This document shows, in pieces, positions 27,023 through 34,666 of a stretch of 34,666 nucleotides of DNA. The notes beneath the pieces are model-generated. The model saw only the letters and a program-made list of their open reading frames with translations. It made no database searches and was not told the DNA's origin. The stretch covers positions 1 through 34,666 of the forward strand of contig JAIEMG010000197.1 in NCBI GenBank assembly GCA_019752375.1, written 5' to 3'. Within the stretch, counting starts at the first letter, position 1. Every line of letters begins with the position of its first letter. Position numbers and translations under genes: made by a program. The stretch comes from Gemmataceae bacterium. Lineage in GTDB: Bacteria > Planctomycetota > Planctomycetia > Gemmatales > Gemmataceae.

Positions 27023-27505
27023 ATGAAAAGACTTGTCATCGCCACGTTCGCCGCGTTTGTTTGCGCGGCGTTCGTCAATGCGGAAACCATCAAGCTCAAG
27101 TGCGACGGCGTCAAGTGCGACGCCTGCGCCAGCGCCATCAGCGACGCCGTCGGCAAGGTCGCGGGCGTGAAGGTCAAGACCGATCCGAGCAAGCAGACGC
27201 CGGTCGTCACGATCGATGCCGATCTGAAAAAGACGGATATCGGCGCCATCGGCAAGGCCGTTGCCGGTGCTGAGACGCCCCATAAGGAAGTCGAAGCCCC
27301 CGGCGCTTATCTCGTCGTCGACGCGCCGAAGCTGACCGCTGCCAACGCCAAGGACCTGGAAAAGTCGCTCAAGGGCGTCAAGGGCGTCAATGCCACCTTG
27401 TCCTCGGCAGACGTCAAGGCCAAGCAGCTGCTCATCAAGATCAACGATTCCGGCGAAGCCAAGCTCGCCGAAGTCACCAAGGCGCTTGCGGCCTACACGA
27501 AGTAA
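27023..27505 (+). CDS. secreted HMA-domain protein with one intact metal site
   Basis: A 160-aa protein starts with a signal peptide (MKRLVIATFAAFVCAAFVNA, cleavage before ETIK). The first ferredoxin-like domain keeps a C32-x2-C35 motif (GVKCDACASAI). The second (about 90-158, APGAYLVVDAPKLTAANAKD onward) has the same beta-alpha-beta-beta-alpha-beta pattern but no CxxC, so it is probably structural or a partner surface. It is a relative of the divergently transcribed two-site protein. A GGGAGG site precedes the start by 8 bases, and the longer open frame upstream is not signal-like. Periplasmic metal handling is inferred. Confidence 0.85.
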   Translation: MKRLVIATFAAFVCAAFVNAETIKLKCDGVKCDACASAISDAVGKVAGVKVKTDPSKQTPVVTIDADLKKTDIGAIGKAVAGAETPHKEVEAPGAYLVVDAPKLTAANAKDLEKSLKGVKGVNATLSSADVKAKQLLIKINDSGEAKLAEVTKALAAYTK

Positions 27506-27602
27506 TCGTCCGGTTTCATTCATCCTGCATCGGCACGCCGCCCCTGGTCCGATCCGCAGCGCGCGAACGGGGGGCACGCCGGTCTTCCCGATCGCTTCCT
27601 CC

Positions 27603-27639
27603 ACGCCACCTCCCTGTAAAGGCGGTGGCGTTGTTTTTT
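27603..27639 (+). terminator. Rho-independent terminator of the plus-strand HMA gene
   Basis: ACGCCACC (27603-27610) pairs with GGTGGCGT (27624-27631), and the stem runs into TTGTTTTTT. It lies about 100 bases after the stop codon. It is one of the few textbook intrinsic terminators in the window. Confidence 0.8.
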
Positions 27640-27660
27640 GCCTGGATGGTGCATTGCAGA

Positions 27661-27779
27661 ACCACGGATTGCACGGATAACACAGATAACGGCCTGATGC
27701 ATTGAGGCTCCCTCGCAGTGCTTTTGCGACCGGGGGAATCACGTCACTACATATCCGTGTTATCCGTGAAATCCGTGGT
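27661..27779. repeat. inverted pair of CACGGAT-type intergenic repeats
   Basis: The 28-base sequence at 27661-27688 (ACCACGGATTGCACGGAT plus AACACAGATA) recurs in reverse complement at 27752-27779 with 26 of 28 bases identical, 63 bases apart. Each copy contains two or three tandem CACGGAT-like units. CACGGATTTCACGGAT repeats are, to my knowledge, common between genes in planctomycetes and some other phyla. No coding content is seen. Confidence 0.75.
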
Positions 27780-27820
27780 GAACTCTTCGGATTGCTTCTT
27801 TCCTGAGGATGGACCCCGCC

Positions 27821-29140
27821 ATGGCCGACGCGTTCCAGGAATTCGCGCAACAGTACGTCGCCTATGGCTACCCGGTCCTTTTCGTCGGCGTATTGCTGGA
27901 GAACGTGGGCGTGCCGGTGCCGGGCGAGACGGCAGTGCTCGTGGCCGGCTTCCTGTCGAGTCCAGCCGGTGGCGGGCACTTCGACGTCATCTGGGTCATT
28001 CTGCTCACCGTCCTTGCCGCGGTGCTGGGCGACAACCTCGGCTTCTGGCTCGGCCATCGTTATGCGCGGCCCTATCTCCAGCAGGGACGGCGATTCCTGT
28101 TCCTGACGCCCAAAACGCAAGAACTCGCGGAAAGCTACTTTCACCGCTACGGACTGTGGACCGTGTTCTTCGCGCGGTTCATCACGGGACTTCGCGTGGT
28201 GGCGGCACTCTCGGCCGGCATGGCGGGCATGCACTGGGCTCGCTTCGTCGCCGCTAATACGGCGGGTGCGATCGCATGGGCCGTCACCATGAGCTTGCTG
28301 GGCTACTTCTTTGGCAACAGCTTTGAGTTGCTGCACACGTACATCGGCCGTGGCGGGCTGATCATCCTGAGTTGCGTGGTGCTGATCGTCGGCTTGCCGT
28401 ACCTGCTGCGCCGCCTGCGCACCATGTCGTTTCGGCCGCTGGAAGGGCTGACGCGTGCCCAGATCGTGCAGCGAATGCTGGCGGCGATTGTTGAAGTCAT
28501 CTGTATCGGTCTGCTCTTCACGCTGGCACGCGGGCGCCGCGGCACGCCTGTGGATCGAGAAATTCAGGACTGGATCGCCGCCCATCCCCTGCCATGGCTC
28601 GACACCGTGGCCGTGATTGGTGCCAATGTCGCCACGCTGCCCGCGGCGACGCTCTGGACCGCGCTGATGCTCGTCTTTCTGTGGTATCGCGGTCGGCCGT
28701 GGCGCGAGAAGATGGCGATGCTCTGGGCATTGGTCGCCAGCGAAGCCATTGGCTTGCTGCTGGTTGGCCTGCTGCACGTGAACGAGGTGCAGCCCAGCTA
28801 CACGAGCAGCTGGCCGCACGGTTTCGCGTCGCTGGTGCCGATGCGTGCGGTTGCGGTGTTCGCCATGATCGCGGCCCTGGTGCACCGCCAGGATTCCCGC
28901 TATCGACACGTGGCGCATGGCGTTGCAGGTCTGCTTATCGTGCTCGCGGGCTTCGGCGTGGTCTGGGCAAAGACGCAGTACTTTACGGAGGTAATGCTCG
29001 ATTACGCGACGGGTGGACTGGTGGTGTTCGCGGGCTTGTGGTGGCTGGAAGGATACGGGAACGGAGTGATCGCGCCGTCACCTCCGGCGGCAACGGGCGG
29101 AACCGATGTCAATGCGCCTGCAGGCTCGCACTCAATTTGA
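27821..29140 (+). CDS. DedA-family membrane protein fused to a PAP2-like domain
   Basis: A 439-aa polytopic membrane protein. Residues 1-200 form a DedA/VTT domain: ENVGVPVPGE (27-36), GDNLGFWLGHR (70-80) and FFARFITGLRVVAALSAGM (116-134) with the conserved arginines. The family transports lipids or undecaprenyl phosphate across the membrane. Residues about 215-415 resemble a PAP2 lipid phosphatase by helix pattern, but the signature residues are altered: WPHGFASLVP in place of PSGH, and TQYFTEVMLDYATGG in place of SRxxxxxHxxxD. The phosphatase may therefore be inactive. An ATG at 27809 directly abuts GAGG, so ATG 27821, 12 bases after GAGG, is preferred. Its 3' end overlaps the convergent sigma-factor gene by 32 bases. 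Confidence 0.85.
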   Translation: MADAFQEFAQQYVAYGYPVLFVGVLLENVGVPVPGETAVLVAGFLSSPAGGGHFDVIWVILLTVLAAVLGDNLGFWLGHRYARPYLQQGRRFLFLTPKTQELAESYFHRYGLWTVFFARFITGLRVVAALSAGMAGMHWARFVAANTAGAIAWAVTMSLLGYFFGNSFELLHTYIGRGGLIILSCVVLIVGLPYLLRRLRTMSFRPLEGLTRAQIVQRMLAAIVEVICIGLLFTLARGRRGTPVDREIQDWIAAHPLPWLDTVAVIGANVATLPAATLWTALMLVFLWYRGRPWREKMAMLWALVASEAIGLLLVGLLHVNEVQPSYTSSWPHGFASLVPMRAVAVFAMIAALVHRQDSRYRHVAHGVAGLLIVLAGFGVVWAKTQYFTEVMLDYATGGLVVFAGLWWLEGYGNGVIAPSPPAATGGTDVNAPAGSHSI

Positions 29141-29945
29141 GCAGCGCTTCACTCTCGATTTGCCGCACGCGCTCGCGCGTTAAACCCAGGCACTCGCCGA
29201 TTTCCTTGAGCGTCTTCGGCTCCTCGTCATCCAGGCCGAAACGCATGCGAAGCACCGCGGCTTCGCGCGGGTCCATCTTGCGCAGAAGGCTCTGGACCTG
29301 CTCGCGGTCGTCGGTCTCGACCAGCTCGCTGTCAGGCGCCTTGGAGCGGCCGTCCATCAGCATCTCTTCAATCGACCAGCCTTCTTCCGCCTGTTCGTTC
29401 TGTGCCGGAGAGGCGGTGACGCGGATCGCCTTCTGGATGGTCGCCACTTTCTTCTTGGGCAGGCCGACCTTGCGTGCAATCTCCTCGGGCGTTGGCGTAC
29501 GGCCCAGCTCTTCCTGCAGCTGGATGGACGCCCGGTGCCACTTGGCAAGCAGCTCGACCATGTGGACCGGCACGCGGATGGTCTTGGCCGTGTTGACCAG
29601 CGCTCGCTTGATGGATTGCTTGATCCAGTAGCTGGCGTAGGTGCTGAATCGCGTGTTCATCGTCGGGTCGAAGCCCTCGACGGCACGCAGGAGCCCCAGG
29701 TTGCCTTCTTCGATGAGGTCCGGAAGGCTGAGGCCCTTGCCGGTGTAGCTGCGCGCGATGTTCACGACGAGGCGCAGGTTCGCCCGTGCCATCTGATCGC
29801 GAGCCTCAAGGTCGCCGGTCTGGATGCGATAGGCCAGTTGCCGTTCTTGCTCGGCCGTGAGCAACGGCGTCTGGTCGATCTCGCGGAAATAAGTGTCCAG
29901 CGACGATTGGACCGCATCATCTCGATACTGGCGCGGTCGTGGCAT
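29109..29945 (-). CDS. group-2 sigma-70 family RNA polymerase sigma factor
   Basis: This 278-aa sigma factor has region 1.2 at about 17-50 (LDTYFREIDQTPLLTAEQER), region 2 at 52-121 (ANLRLVVNIARSYTGKGLSL, GFDPTMNTRFSTYASYWIKQ), region 3 at about 131-205 and region 4 at 218-272. The helix-turn-helix LKEIGECLGLTRERVRQIES recognises the -35 element. It lacks the long acidic region 1.1 of the primary factor, which places it with RpoS/SigB-type alternative or secondary sigma factors. A TTG two codons upstream is possible, but ATG 29945 is simpler. It overlaps the convergent DedA-PAP2 gene by 32 bases. No anti-sigma partner is adjacent. Confidence 0.93.
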   Translation of the reverse strand: MPRPRQYRDDAVQSSLDTYFREIDQTPLLTAEQERQLAYRIQTGDLEARDQMARANLRLVVNIARSYTGKGLSLPDLIEEGNLGLLRAVEGFDPTMNTRFSTYASYWIKQSIKRALVNTAKTIRVPVHMVELLAKWHRASIQLQEELGRTPTPEEIARKVGLPKKKVATIQKAIRVTASPAQNEQAEEGWSIEEMLMDGRSKAPDSELVETDDREQVQSLLRKMDPREAAVLRMRFGLDDEEPKTLKEIGECLGLTRERVRQIESEALLKLSASLQAH

Positions 29946-30155
29946 GAGCAACTACCTGGGCGAAACAAGTTCCCCGTTCCCCAACTCTCCGCAGCGCGAC
30001 GGACCCACTCACCGTGACCCTACTTGCGAATTTCGTGCCGCCTCATGCGCGGGTCCAGAGCGAATGCTCTTCGTCCCAGTATACCGGACCGATCGGCCCT
30101 GTCTACCGCTGGAAGGCACCGCTGAACGCTTTGCGTCGACGTCCTCCCGTCATTA

Positions 30156-30470
30156 TCAGGCAGCCTCGGCTGGAATTTCCTCTTCGACGGGAACATCCAA
30201 GGCTGCCTGCAGCGCCCGCCGACCCGCCGCGGTGGCCTTATAGCAGCCGGCAACCGTGCCCGGTGAGCCCGCGGTCACCACTCCCGTATTCTGCTCCAGC
30301 CAATCGAAAGCCAGGAGCTGCCCGTGGAGGTCCACCAGGTCGCGGGGCTTCAGGCCGTCCATTGCCATCACCCGATCTTGCCATGCCTGCACATCCGCGA
30401 CTTCTACATACCGTTTCAGCAGCTGGCGCAACGGTTCCGACGCACGCAGGCGATCGAGGTCTTCAAACAT
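30156..30470 (-). CDS. small conserved protein, winged-helix-like
   Basis: A 104-aa protein starts MFEDLDRLRASEPLRQLLKR. The middle, AWQDRVMAMDGLKPRDLVDL followed by HGQLLAFDWLEQNTGVV, and the end CYKATAAGRRALQ together have the pattern of a winged helix. The Leu-rich helix and turn precede a WLEQN strand, a beta hairpin and a final basic helix. I recall similar short proteins from Gemmata-type genomes, annotated as hypothetical. The acidic C-terminus (VPVEEEIPAEAA) is unusual for a DNA binder. The open frame extends upstream to 30605, but that part is Arg/Pro/Ser-rich with no counterpart in relatives. Function unknown. Confidence 0.7.
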   Translation of the reverse strand: MFEDLDRLRASEPLRQLLKRYVEVADVQAWQDRVMAMDGLKPRDLVDLHGQLLAFDWLEQNTGVVTAGSPGTVAGCYKATAAGRRALQAALDVPVEEEIPAEAA

Positions 30471-30718
30471 GGTTCTCGCTCCGGGCCGGGCGGCGACAGG
30501 CAACCGCTGAAGATCGGCGGCCCCGAAGCACCGGCTCCAGCGAGATGGAGCGCGGCAGCGATGGAACGAGGGAAGCTGGTGCGAGAATGCGGGTTGTACC
30601 GGCAATGCTCAAAAAGCGCGATGGGCGACCACGCAGCCGCCGAATTCGCTGTCGGCGAAGACTTCGCGCTGGCGACACTCCGAACGTGTCACGACTCAGA
30701 GGGTTGTTCCGGTTCCCC

Positions 30719-30783
30719 GTGGCAGCAGACCTCCCGGTCTGCCGTTCGAGACCAAACCGGCAGACCGGGAGGGCTGCTGCCAC
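30719..30783. repeat. REPIN-like twin palindrome, copy F
   Basis: 25-base arms 30719-30743 and 30759-30783 pair with one mismatch around a 15-base spacer. Each arm also folds: GCAGACC (30725-30731) loop TCCC GGTCTGC (30736-30742), and GCAGACC (30760-30766) loop GGGA GGGCTGC (30771-30777, one mismatch). The layout is the same as in the other elements, but stems and loops have different sequences. Confidence 0.8.
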
Positions 30784-31468
30784 AGAAGACTCCGCCAAGC
30801 AAAACAAAGATATACCGATGAATGTCAACTGAATTTTGGCCGTCGCTGGTGTTGACGGCCAGCGTCGGTTGGGTCGGGGTCGGGGACCGTCGCGGCACAG
30901 GCTGGGCGAGCCGTGTCGGGCGGGCACCGCTACCGCCCGCCGCCGCCATGGCCAAGCCACCAATCGACATATCATTAAATGAGCTCTGTGCATCCATGAG
31001 TTGTAGCTCTAACTGCGCGGCAAGGTCGCTCGCCCGGCGTTCCCTTGATGACACGTCGCCCGCCCCAAGCTTTCCATCCGCTGCTTCGGGCCGCCACCTT
31101 ATCCATTGCGAAGGCCGCAATCCGTGGTCCCTGACGGTCCTCGTCGGGGCGATCCTTTCGTTCGACCGGCGCTCCGTTGCGCCGGCTCACCCCGCCAAGG
31201 CGTTGGTGGTGGCGCGATCAACCGGGGTGATTTGGCAAAGCGCCAGCAGCGACGCGGAGGTGGCATCACCCCGCCAAGGCGTTGGTGGTGGCGCGAAGAC
31301 CGTTGCTTGATCGAAGCGACTCGGAATAGATAGGGCTCTCTTCACAGCGGGCAGGCCGGCGGACGACCTGTTTCAGCGTGGTCCAGCGGCGAAAGTACTC
31401 GGCGGGTGCCTCGCGGGAACGCTTGCGCGGCCCACCCGGCCGGGCGACACGATGGGCTCTTTCACCGA
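30784..31468. other. long intergenic region without a convincing gene
   Basis: Open frames exist on both strands (for example plus 30822-31310 and minus 30689-31120), but none has a recognisable family. The minus one runs straight through the palindrome at 30719-30783. A 31-base direct repeat (31187-31217 and 31266-31296) and a dyad GGGGTGAT/ATCACCCC (31224-31231, 31265-31272) are the only structures seen. It is probably repeat-rich spacer with decayed genes. Confidence 0.5.
31187..31296. repeat. 31-bp direct repeat with period 79
   Basis: TCACCCCGCCAAGGCGTTGG followed by TGGTGGCGCGA occurs identically at 31187-31217 and 31266-31296. The interval carries the dyad GGGGTGAT (31224-31231) and ATCACCCC (31265-31272). 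The second copy's first bases are part of that dyad. It may be two units of an interspersed repeat. Confidence 0.7.
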
Positions 31469-34294
31469 TCACTGCGGGCTCGCGCGTCGCTCGTTCACCA
31501 GTTCGCTCAGCTGTTTCTCCAAGTCGGGGAGGTTGACCGGTTTGACCAGGTGGCCGTCGCAGCCTGCGTCGTGCGAACGCTCCCGGTCTCCGTCCTGTCC
31601 CCAGCCGGTCAGGGCGATGATGGTCATGTCGCGGCCCCAATCGTGTTGGCGAATCCGGCGAGTCGCCTCCAGGCCGTCCAACCGAGGCATACCCACGTCC
31701 ATCAGGACGACCTGGGGCAGGAACTGCCGCGCCACCTCGATGGCCTGGAGCCCGTCGTAGGTCGTACGGACGTCGTTGCCCATGAGTCCCAGCATCATGG
31801 CCAGGCTGTCGGCACCGTCGCGGTTGTCGTCCACGACCAGAATGCGACGCTTCGGGCCCGTCGCAGCCTGACCATTCTCGCGGGCCATCGTCGCGGGCTC
31901 CTCCGGAGTCGCCAGGACGGGCAGCGTGACGGTGAATGTGCTGCCCTGGCCCTGGCCGTCGCTCTGGGCCGTCACTGTGCCGCCATGCATCTCGACCAAG
32001 CCTTTCACGAGGGCAAGGCCGATGCCGAGACCGCCGGTCGAGCGCTCGATGGGCCGGTCCACCTGGGCGAACATATCGAAGATCTGGGCCAGCGACCCGG
32101 CGGGGATACCGATGCCAGTGTCCCGCACGGACACCGCCACTTCGCCGCCGCGCCGTTCGGCCGACACCCAGATGCGCCCGCCCCGCTCGGTGTACTTGAC
32201 GCTGTTGGTAAGCAGGTTGCTGAACACCTGGGCCAGGCGGGTCAGGTCGGCGTCCAGGTAGACGGGCTTTGGCGGCAGCGAGACGGTCAGGTCATGGCCC
32301 GCGGCATCGAGAAGCGGGCGAGCCGTCTCCACGGCACTGCTGACCACGTCGGCGAGCAACACGCGCGAGCGACGCAGTTCCATCTTGTTGCGGTTGATAC
32401 GGGAGATGTCAAGCAGGTCATCGATCAGCCGGACCATGTGCGAGAGCTGCCGGTCCATCATCTCGCGGGCGCGGTCGGCCGCGCCCGCGTCGCCGCCGGC
32501 GAGCCGCATCACCTGGAGGCCGTTGCGGATCGGGGCGAGAGGGTTGCGCAGCTCATGGGCCAGCAGTGCGATGAACTCGTCTTTCTTGCGGTCGGCGGCG
32601 CGAAGGGAGTCCTCCATCCGCCGCCGGTCCGTCACGTCGGTCCCCGTGGCGGCGATGAAGAGGACGCAACCCGCCTCGTCCGTCACGGGAGCCAGGTGGA
32701 GATCGACCACCCGCTCGCTCCCGTCGGCGATGAAGTAGTTGGTTTCTGCCCGAAACATCAGTCCGCCGGCAGCCTGGACGCACCCGGCACGGACCATGTC
32801 CATGAGCGCGGCCGACCGGTTCCACCAGCCGCAGTCCCAGAACGGCTTGCCAATCACTACTTCGCGGGCGAAGCCGCAGGCGTCGAGGCAGAGTCGGTTC
32901 GCCTCGATGACCCGGCCGTCCAGGGCCAGCACGCCGGCGAAGTTGGTTCCCTGCTCGAAGAACGCCCGGAACTTGGCATTGGCCTCGGCTGCCTGGCTCG
33001 CCTCCGCTGCTGCCCGGCGGTAACGCTCCTCGCTGCGGCGCAGTTCTTCCTCCGCCTGGATGCGATCCGTCACGTCCCGGCTCACCGTCGCGAAGGCGAT
33101 CGGCTCCCCCGTTTGGGTATCCCGGATCAACGTAACCTTCTTCGAGACGGGCACGAGCCGCCCCGTCGTGGCGTTCCGGTAGCACCACTCCCCCTCCCAG
33201 CGGCCTTCCGCATGGAGGGCGGGAAGCATCTGTTTCTCGACGGTAGGCAGATACTCGGGGGGGACAAAATCGAAGAGGGACTTCGTCCTGGCCTGCTCGA
33301 CGCTGTTCAGCCCCAGAAGTCGAAGCCCCGCGTCATTGAAGTACAGGATGCGGCCATCGAGCGAGGCCAGCCCGACGAGGTCGGTCGAGGTCTCCACGAT
33401 GGAAACCAGTTGCCGATGCTCCCGCTCCGCGCGGACGCGCCGGCTGATGTCGCGGGCGACCTTCGAAGCGCCGACGATGTCTCCTTCCGCATTGCGGACG
33501 GGGGAAATGGTCAGCGAGATGTCGAGCCGGCGGCCGTCCTTGGACACGCGCACGGTCTCGAAGTGTTCGATCCGCTCCCCACGCCGGAGCCGCTCCAGGA
33601 TGGCCCGTTCCTCATCCCGTCGCTCAGTCGGGATGATCAAGGTGATCGGTTGTCCCACCGTTTCCTGGGCCGTGTAGCCGAACAGCCGCTCCGCCCCGGC
33701 GTTCCACGACAGGATGATGCCGTCGAGAGTCTTGCTGAGGATAGCATCCTCGGACGACTCGACGATGGCCGCCAGACGTGCCTGCCCCTCTTCAGCTCGT
33801 TTGCGTTCGGTCACGTCGCGGAAGACCAGCACGCTGCCGACCGCGGCGCCGTCACGGCCGCGCATGGGCGCGGCACTGTCGTCGATGGGCCGCTCCGTCC
33901 CATCCTTGGCGATCAGCGCCGTGTGGTTCGCCAGTCCGACCACCGTCCCTTCGCGCAGTGCGCGCAGCGCGGGGTTCTCGGCGAGCTGGCGGGTTCTCTC
34001 ATTGATGATGCGAAACACCTCGGGCAGCGGCCGACCGGCTGCATCAGTCAAGGCCCAACCGGTCAAGGACTCGGCCACGCCATTGAGGAATGTCACCCGG
34101 CCTTCGGCGTCGGTGGTGATGACCGCATCACCGATGCTGGCCAGCGTGATCCGCAGCCATTCCGACTGCCGTTGCAACTCCTCCCGCGCGTTGACAAGGT
34201 CGAACTCGCCACGCTGGCGCGCGGCCAGGATGCTCTGGGCGTTTGGCAAGGGCACAGAGTGCAGCAGGTGCGCTTCTCGCTCTTCGGACTCCAT
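31469..34294 (-). CDS. hybrid sensor histidine kinase, multi-PAS with receiver domain
   Basis: This 941-aa protein has four PAS/PAC modules at about 44-165 (GDAVITTDAEGRVTFLNGVA), 170-290 (GIILSWNAGAERLFGYTAQE), 295-415 and 440-558. The HisKA domain has H580 in LLAHELRNPL. The HATPase has the N-box around N697 (NLLTNSVKY), DTGIGIP (725-731) and GGLGIGL (754-760). The C-terminal receiver has phospho-acceptor D866 (LMDVGMP) and K918. No transmembrane segment is visible, so the sensor is cytoplasmic. No separate output protein is adjacent, so a phosphorelay to an unlinked histidine phosphotransfer protein or regulator is likely. The frame is open back to 34477, but ATG 34294 (MESEEREAHLLHS) is preferred. 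It overlaps the stop of a short upstream frame as TGATG. Confidence 0.93.
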   Translation of the reverse strand: MESEEREAHLLHSVPLPNAQSILAARQRGEFDLVNAREELQRQSEWLRITLASIGDAVITTDAEGRVTFLNGVAESLTGWALTDAAGRPLPEVFRIINERTRQLAENPALRALREGTVVGLANHTALIAKDGTERPIDDSAAPMRGRDGAAVGSVLVFRDVTERKRAEEGQARLAAIVESSEDAILSKTLDGIILSWNAGAERLFGYTAQETVGQPITLIIPTERRDEERAILERLRRGERIEHFETVRVSKDGRRLDISLTISPVRNAEGDIVGASKVARDISRRVRAEREHRQLVSIVETSTDLVGLASLDGRILYFNDAGLRLLGLNSVEQARTKSLFDFVPPEYLPTVEKQMLPALHAEGRWEGEWCYRNATTGRLVPVSKKVTLIRDTQTGEPIAFATVSRDVTDRIQAEEELRRSEERYRRAAAEASQAAEANAKFRAFFEQGTNFAGVLALDGRVIEANRLCLDACGFAREVVIGKPFWDCGWWNRSAALMDMVRAGCVQAAGGLMFRAETNYFIADGSERVVDLHLAPVTDEAGCVLFIAATGTDVTDRRRMEDSLRAADRKKDEFIALLAHELRNPLAPIRNGLQVMRLAGGDAGAADRAREMMDRQLSHMVRLIDDLLDISRINRNKMELRRSRVLLADVVSSAVETARPLLDAAGHDLTVSLPPKPVYLDADLTRLAQVFSNLLTNSVKYTERGGRIWVSAERRGGEVAVSVRDTGIGIPAGSLAQIFDMFAQVDRPIERSTGGLGIGLALVKGLVEMHGGTVTAQSDGQGQGSTFTVTLPVLATPEEPATMARENGQAATGPKRRILVVDDNRDGADSLAMMLGLMGNDVRTTYDGLQAIEVARQFLPQVVLMDVGMPRLDGLEATRRIRQHDWGRDMTIIALTGWGQDGDRERSHDAGCDGHLVKPVNLPDLEKQLSELVNERRASPQ

Positions 34295-34401
34295 CACCAG
34301 CCTCCGATGATTTCCGTGGCAAGCGAGGTGTTGAACACGCCAGCGCGGATCAGACGAAGGGGCCGGGGGATGCCTCCGATCAGCTCGGTCGGAATGATCA
34401 T
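34294..34401 (-). CDS. 35-aa upstream ORF coupled to the histidine kinase
   Basis: ATG 34401 opens a 35-codon frame, MIIPTELIGGIPRPLRLIRA ending TSLATEIIGGW. Its TGA overlaps the ATG of the histidine kinase (TGATG). The start resembles, by memory only, the N-terminus of MetE-like or related methyltransferase proteins of planctomycetes (xPTExIGSIPRP). It may be the stump of a truncated gene or a leader peptide that couples translation to the kinase. No strong ribosome-binding site was identified for it. Confidence 0.4.
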   Translation of the reverse strand: MIIPTELIGGIPRPLRLIRAGVFNTSLATEIIGGW

Positions 34402-34666
34402 GGCAATGACTCGTTGTGGTCAAATCGAAGCCCGAGCGCGGCGACACCCATGCGAAAATAGCTCGTCGCTCATGCATCCGCCATTGGATGGGCAGGACCG
34501 GTATGCTCGCCCTTCATTCGCGGCAAGCGAGGGATTGTCGAGAGCACGTCTTATTGTACGCGGGCCATCGAGAGATGCTACCGTCCTCGTCCCGGCGGGT
34601 GCAAACCCGTTTCTGCGCCCATCAGCCCGGTCACGAGGGCGTGGGCTTCGACCAAGCAGGTCGCGC
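34402..34666 (-). other. upstream region of the histidine kinase, cut by window end
   Basis: No gene is recognised here. On the minus strand TACAAT (34553-34558, read in reverse complement) is a near-consensus -10 hexamer with no good -35 at normal spacing. It lies about 150 bases before the short upstream ORF and is the best promoter candidate for it. The sequence continues beyond the window. Confidence 0.25.

Noticed and set aside
26360..28918. An 852-codon minus-strand frame spanning the HMA genes and the DedA-PAP2 gene
   Set aside because: It crosses a clear intrinsic terminator and intergenic repeats and is antisense to well-supported genes. It is a high-GC shadow frame.
30689..31120. 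Minus-strand frame with a protein-like middle (ELQLMDAQSSFNDMSIGG)
   Set aside because: It runs through the palindromic repeat at 30719-30783, lacks a convincing start site and matches no family that I recognise. A decayed gene is possible but cannot be supported.

Overview
The window reads as a chromosomal segment of a high-GC planctomycete, most likely from the Gemmata/Gemmatales side of the phylum. The evidence is direct but circumstantial. There are four large Ser/Thr protein kinases in 35 kb. Three of them share an N-terminal helical module that I associate with planctomycetes, followed by a transmembrane anchor and a sensor-like C-terminus (LRR or WD40). There is also a TIGR03067-type secreted protein and many GC-rich intergenic palindromes. 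No rRNA, tRNA or CRISPR array was seen.

Layout. 1-5.9 kb: two tandem paralogous receptor-like kinases with 21-residue leucine-rich repeats (10 and 6 units), then an orphan fragment of a jelly-roll-type domain. 5.9-6.8 kb: an AT-richer scar holding an internally deleted IS630-family transposase and a second broken reading frame. 6.8-8.8 kb, minus strand: a FabG-like reductase and a conserved unknown protein. 9.2-12.8 kb: a cytoplasmic kinase fused to a tubulin/FtsZ-like domain. 12.8-13.1 kb: a cluster of palindromic elements between convergent genes. 13.1-15.5 kb: ftsH (minus) and a glutaredoxin-like protein (plus). 15.5-21.0 kb, all minus: SDR reductase, ndk, a small membrane protein, ligA, a HEPN-domain protein tightly coupled to a small KOW/SH3-like protein, and a TIGR03067 protein whose C-terminus runs into a repeat. 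21.2-26.0 kb, minus: a WD40 kinase and a DUF2330-type secreted protein. 26.1-27.5 kb: two divergent secreted HMA (heavy-metal-associated) proteins. 27.8-30.5 kb: a DedA/PAP2-like membrane protein, a group-2 sigma factor and a small winged-helix-like protein. 31.5-34.4 kb: a multi-PAS hybrid histidine kinase preceded by a 35-codon coupled reading frame.

Function. Most of the recognisable content is signalling: membrane kinases with extracytoplasmic repeat domains, a hybrid histidine kinase and a sigma factor. These sit among housekeeping genes (ligA, ndk, ftsH). Three things deserve a second look. One is the HEPN plus KOW-like gene pair, a candidate RNase toxin-type module. One is the kinase-tubulin fusion. 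The third is a set of REPIN-like twin-hairpin elements whose tetraloops differ between copies but stay complementary between the two halves of each copy.
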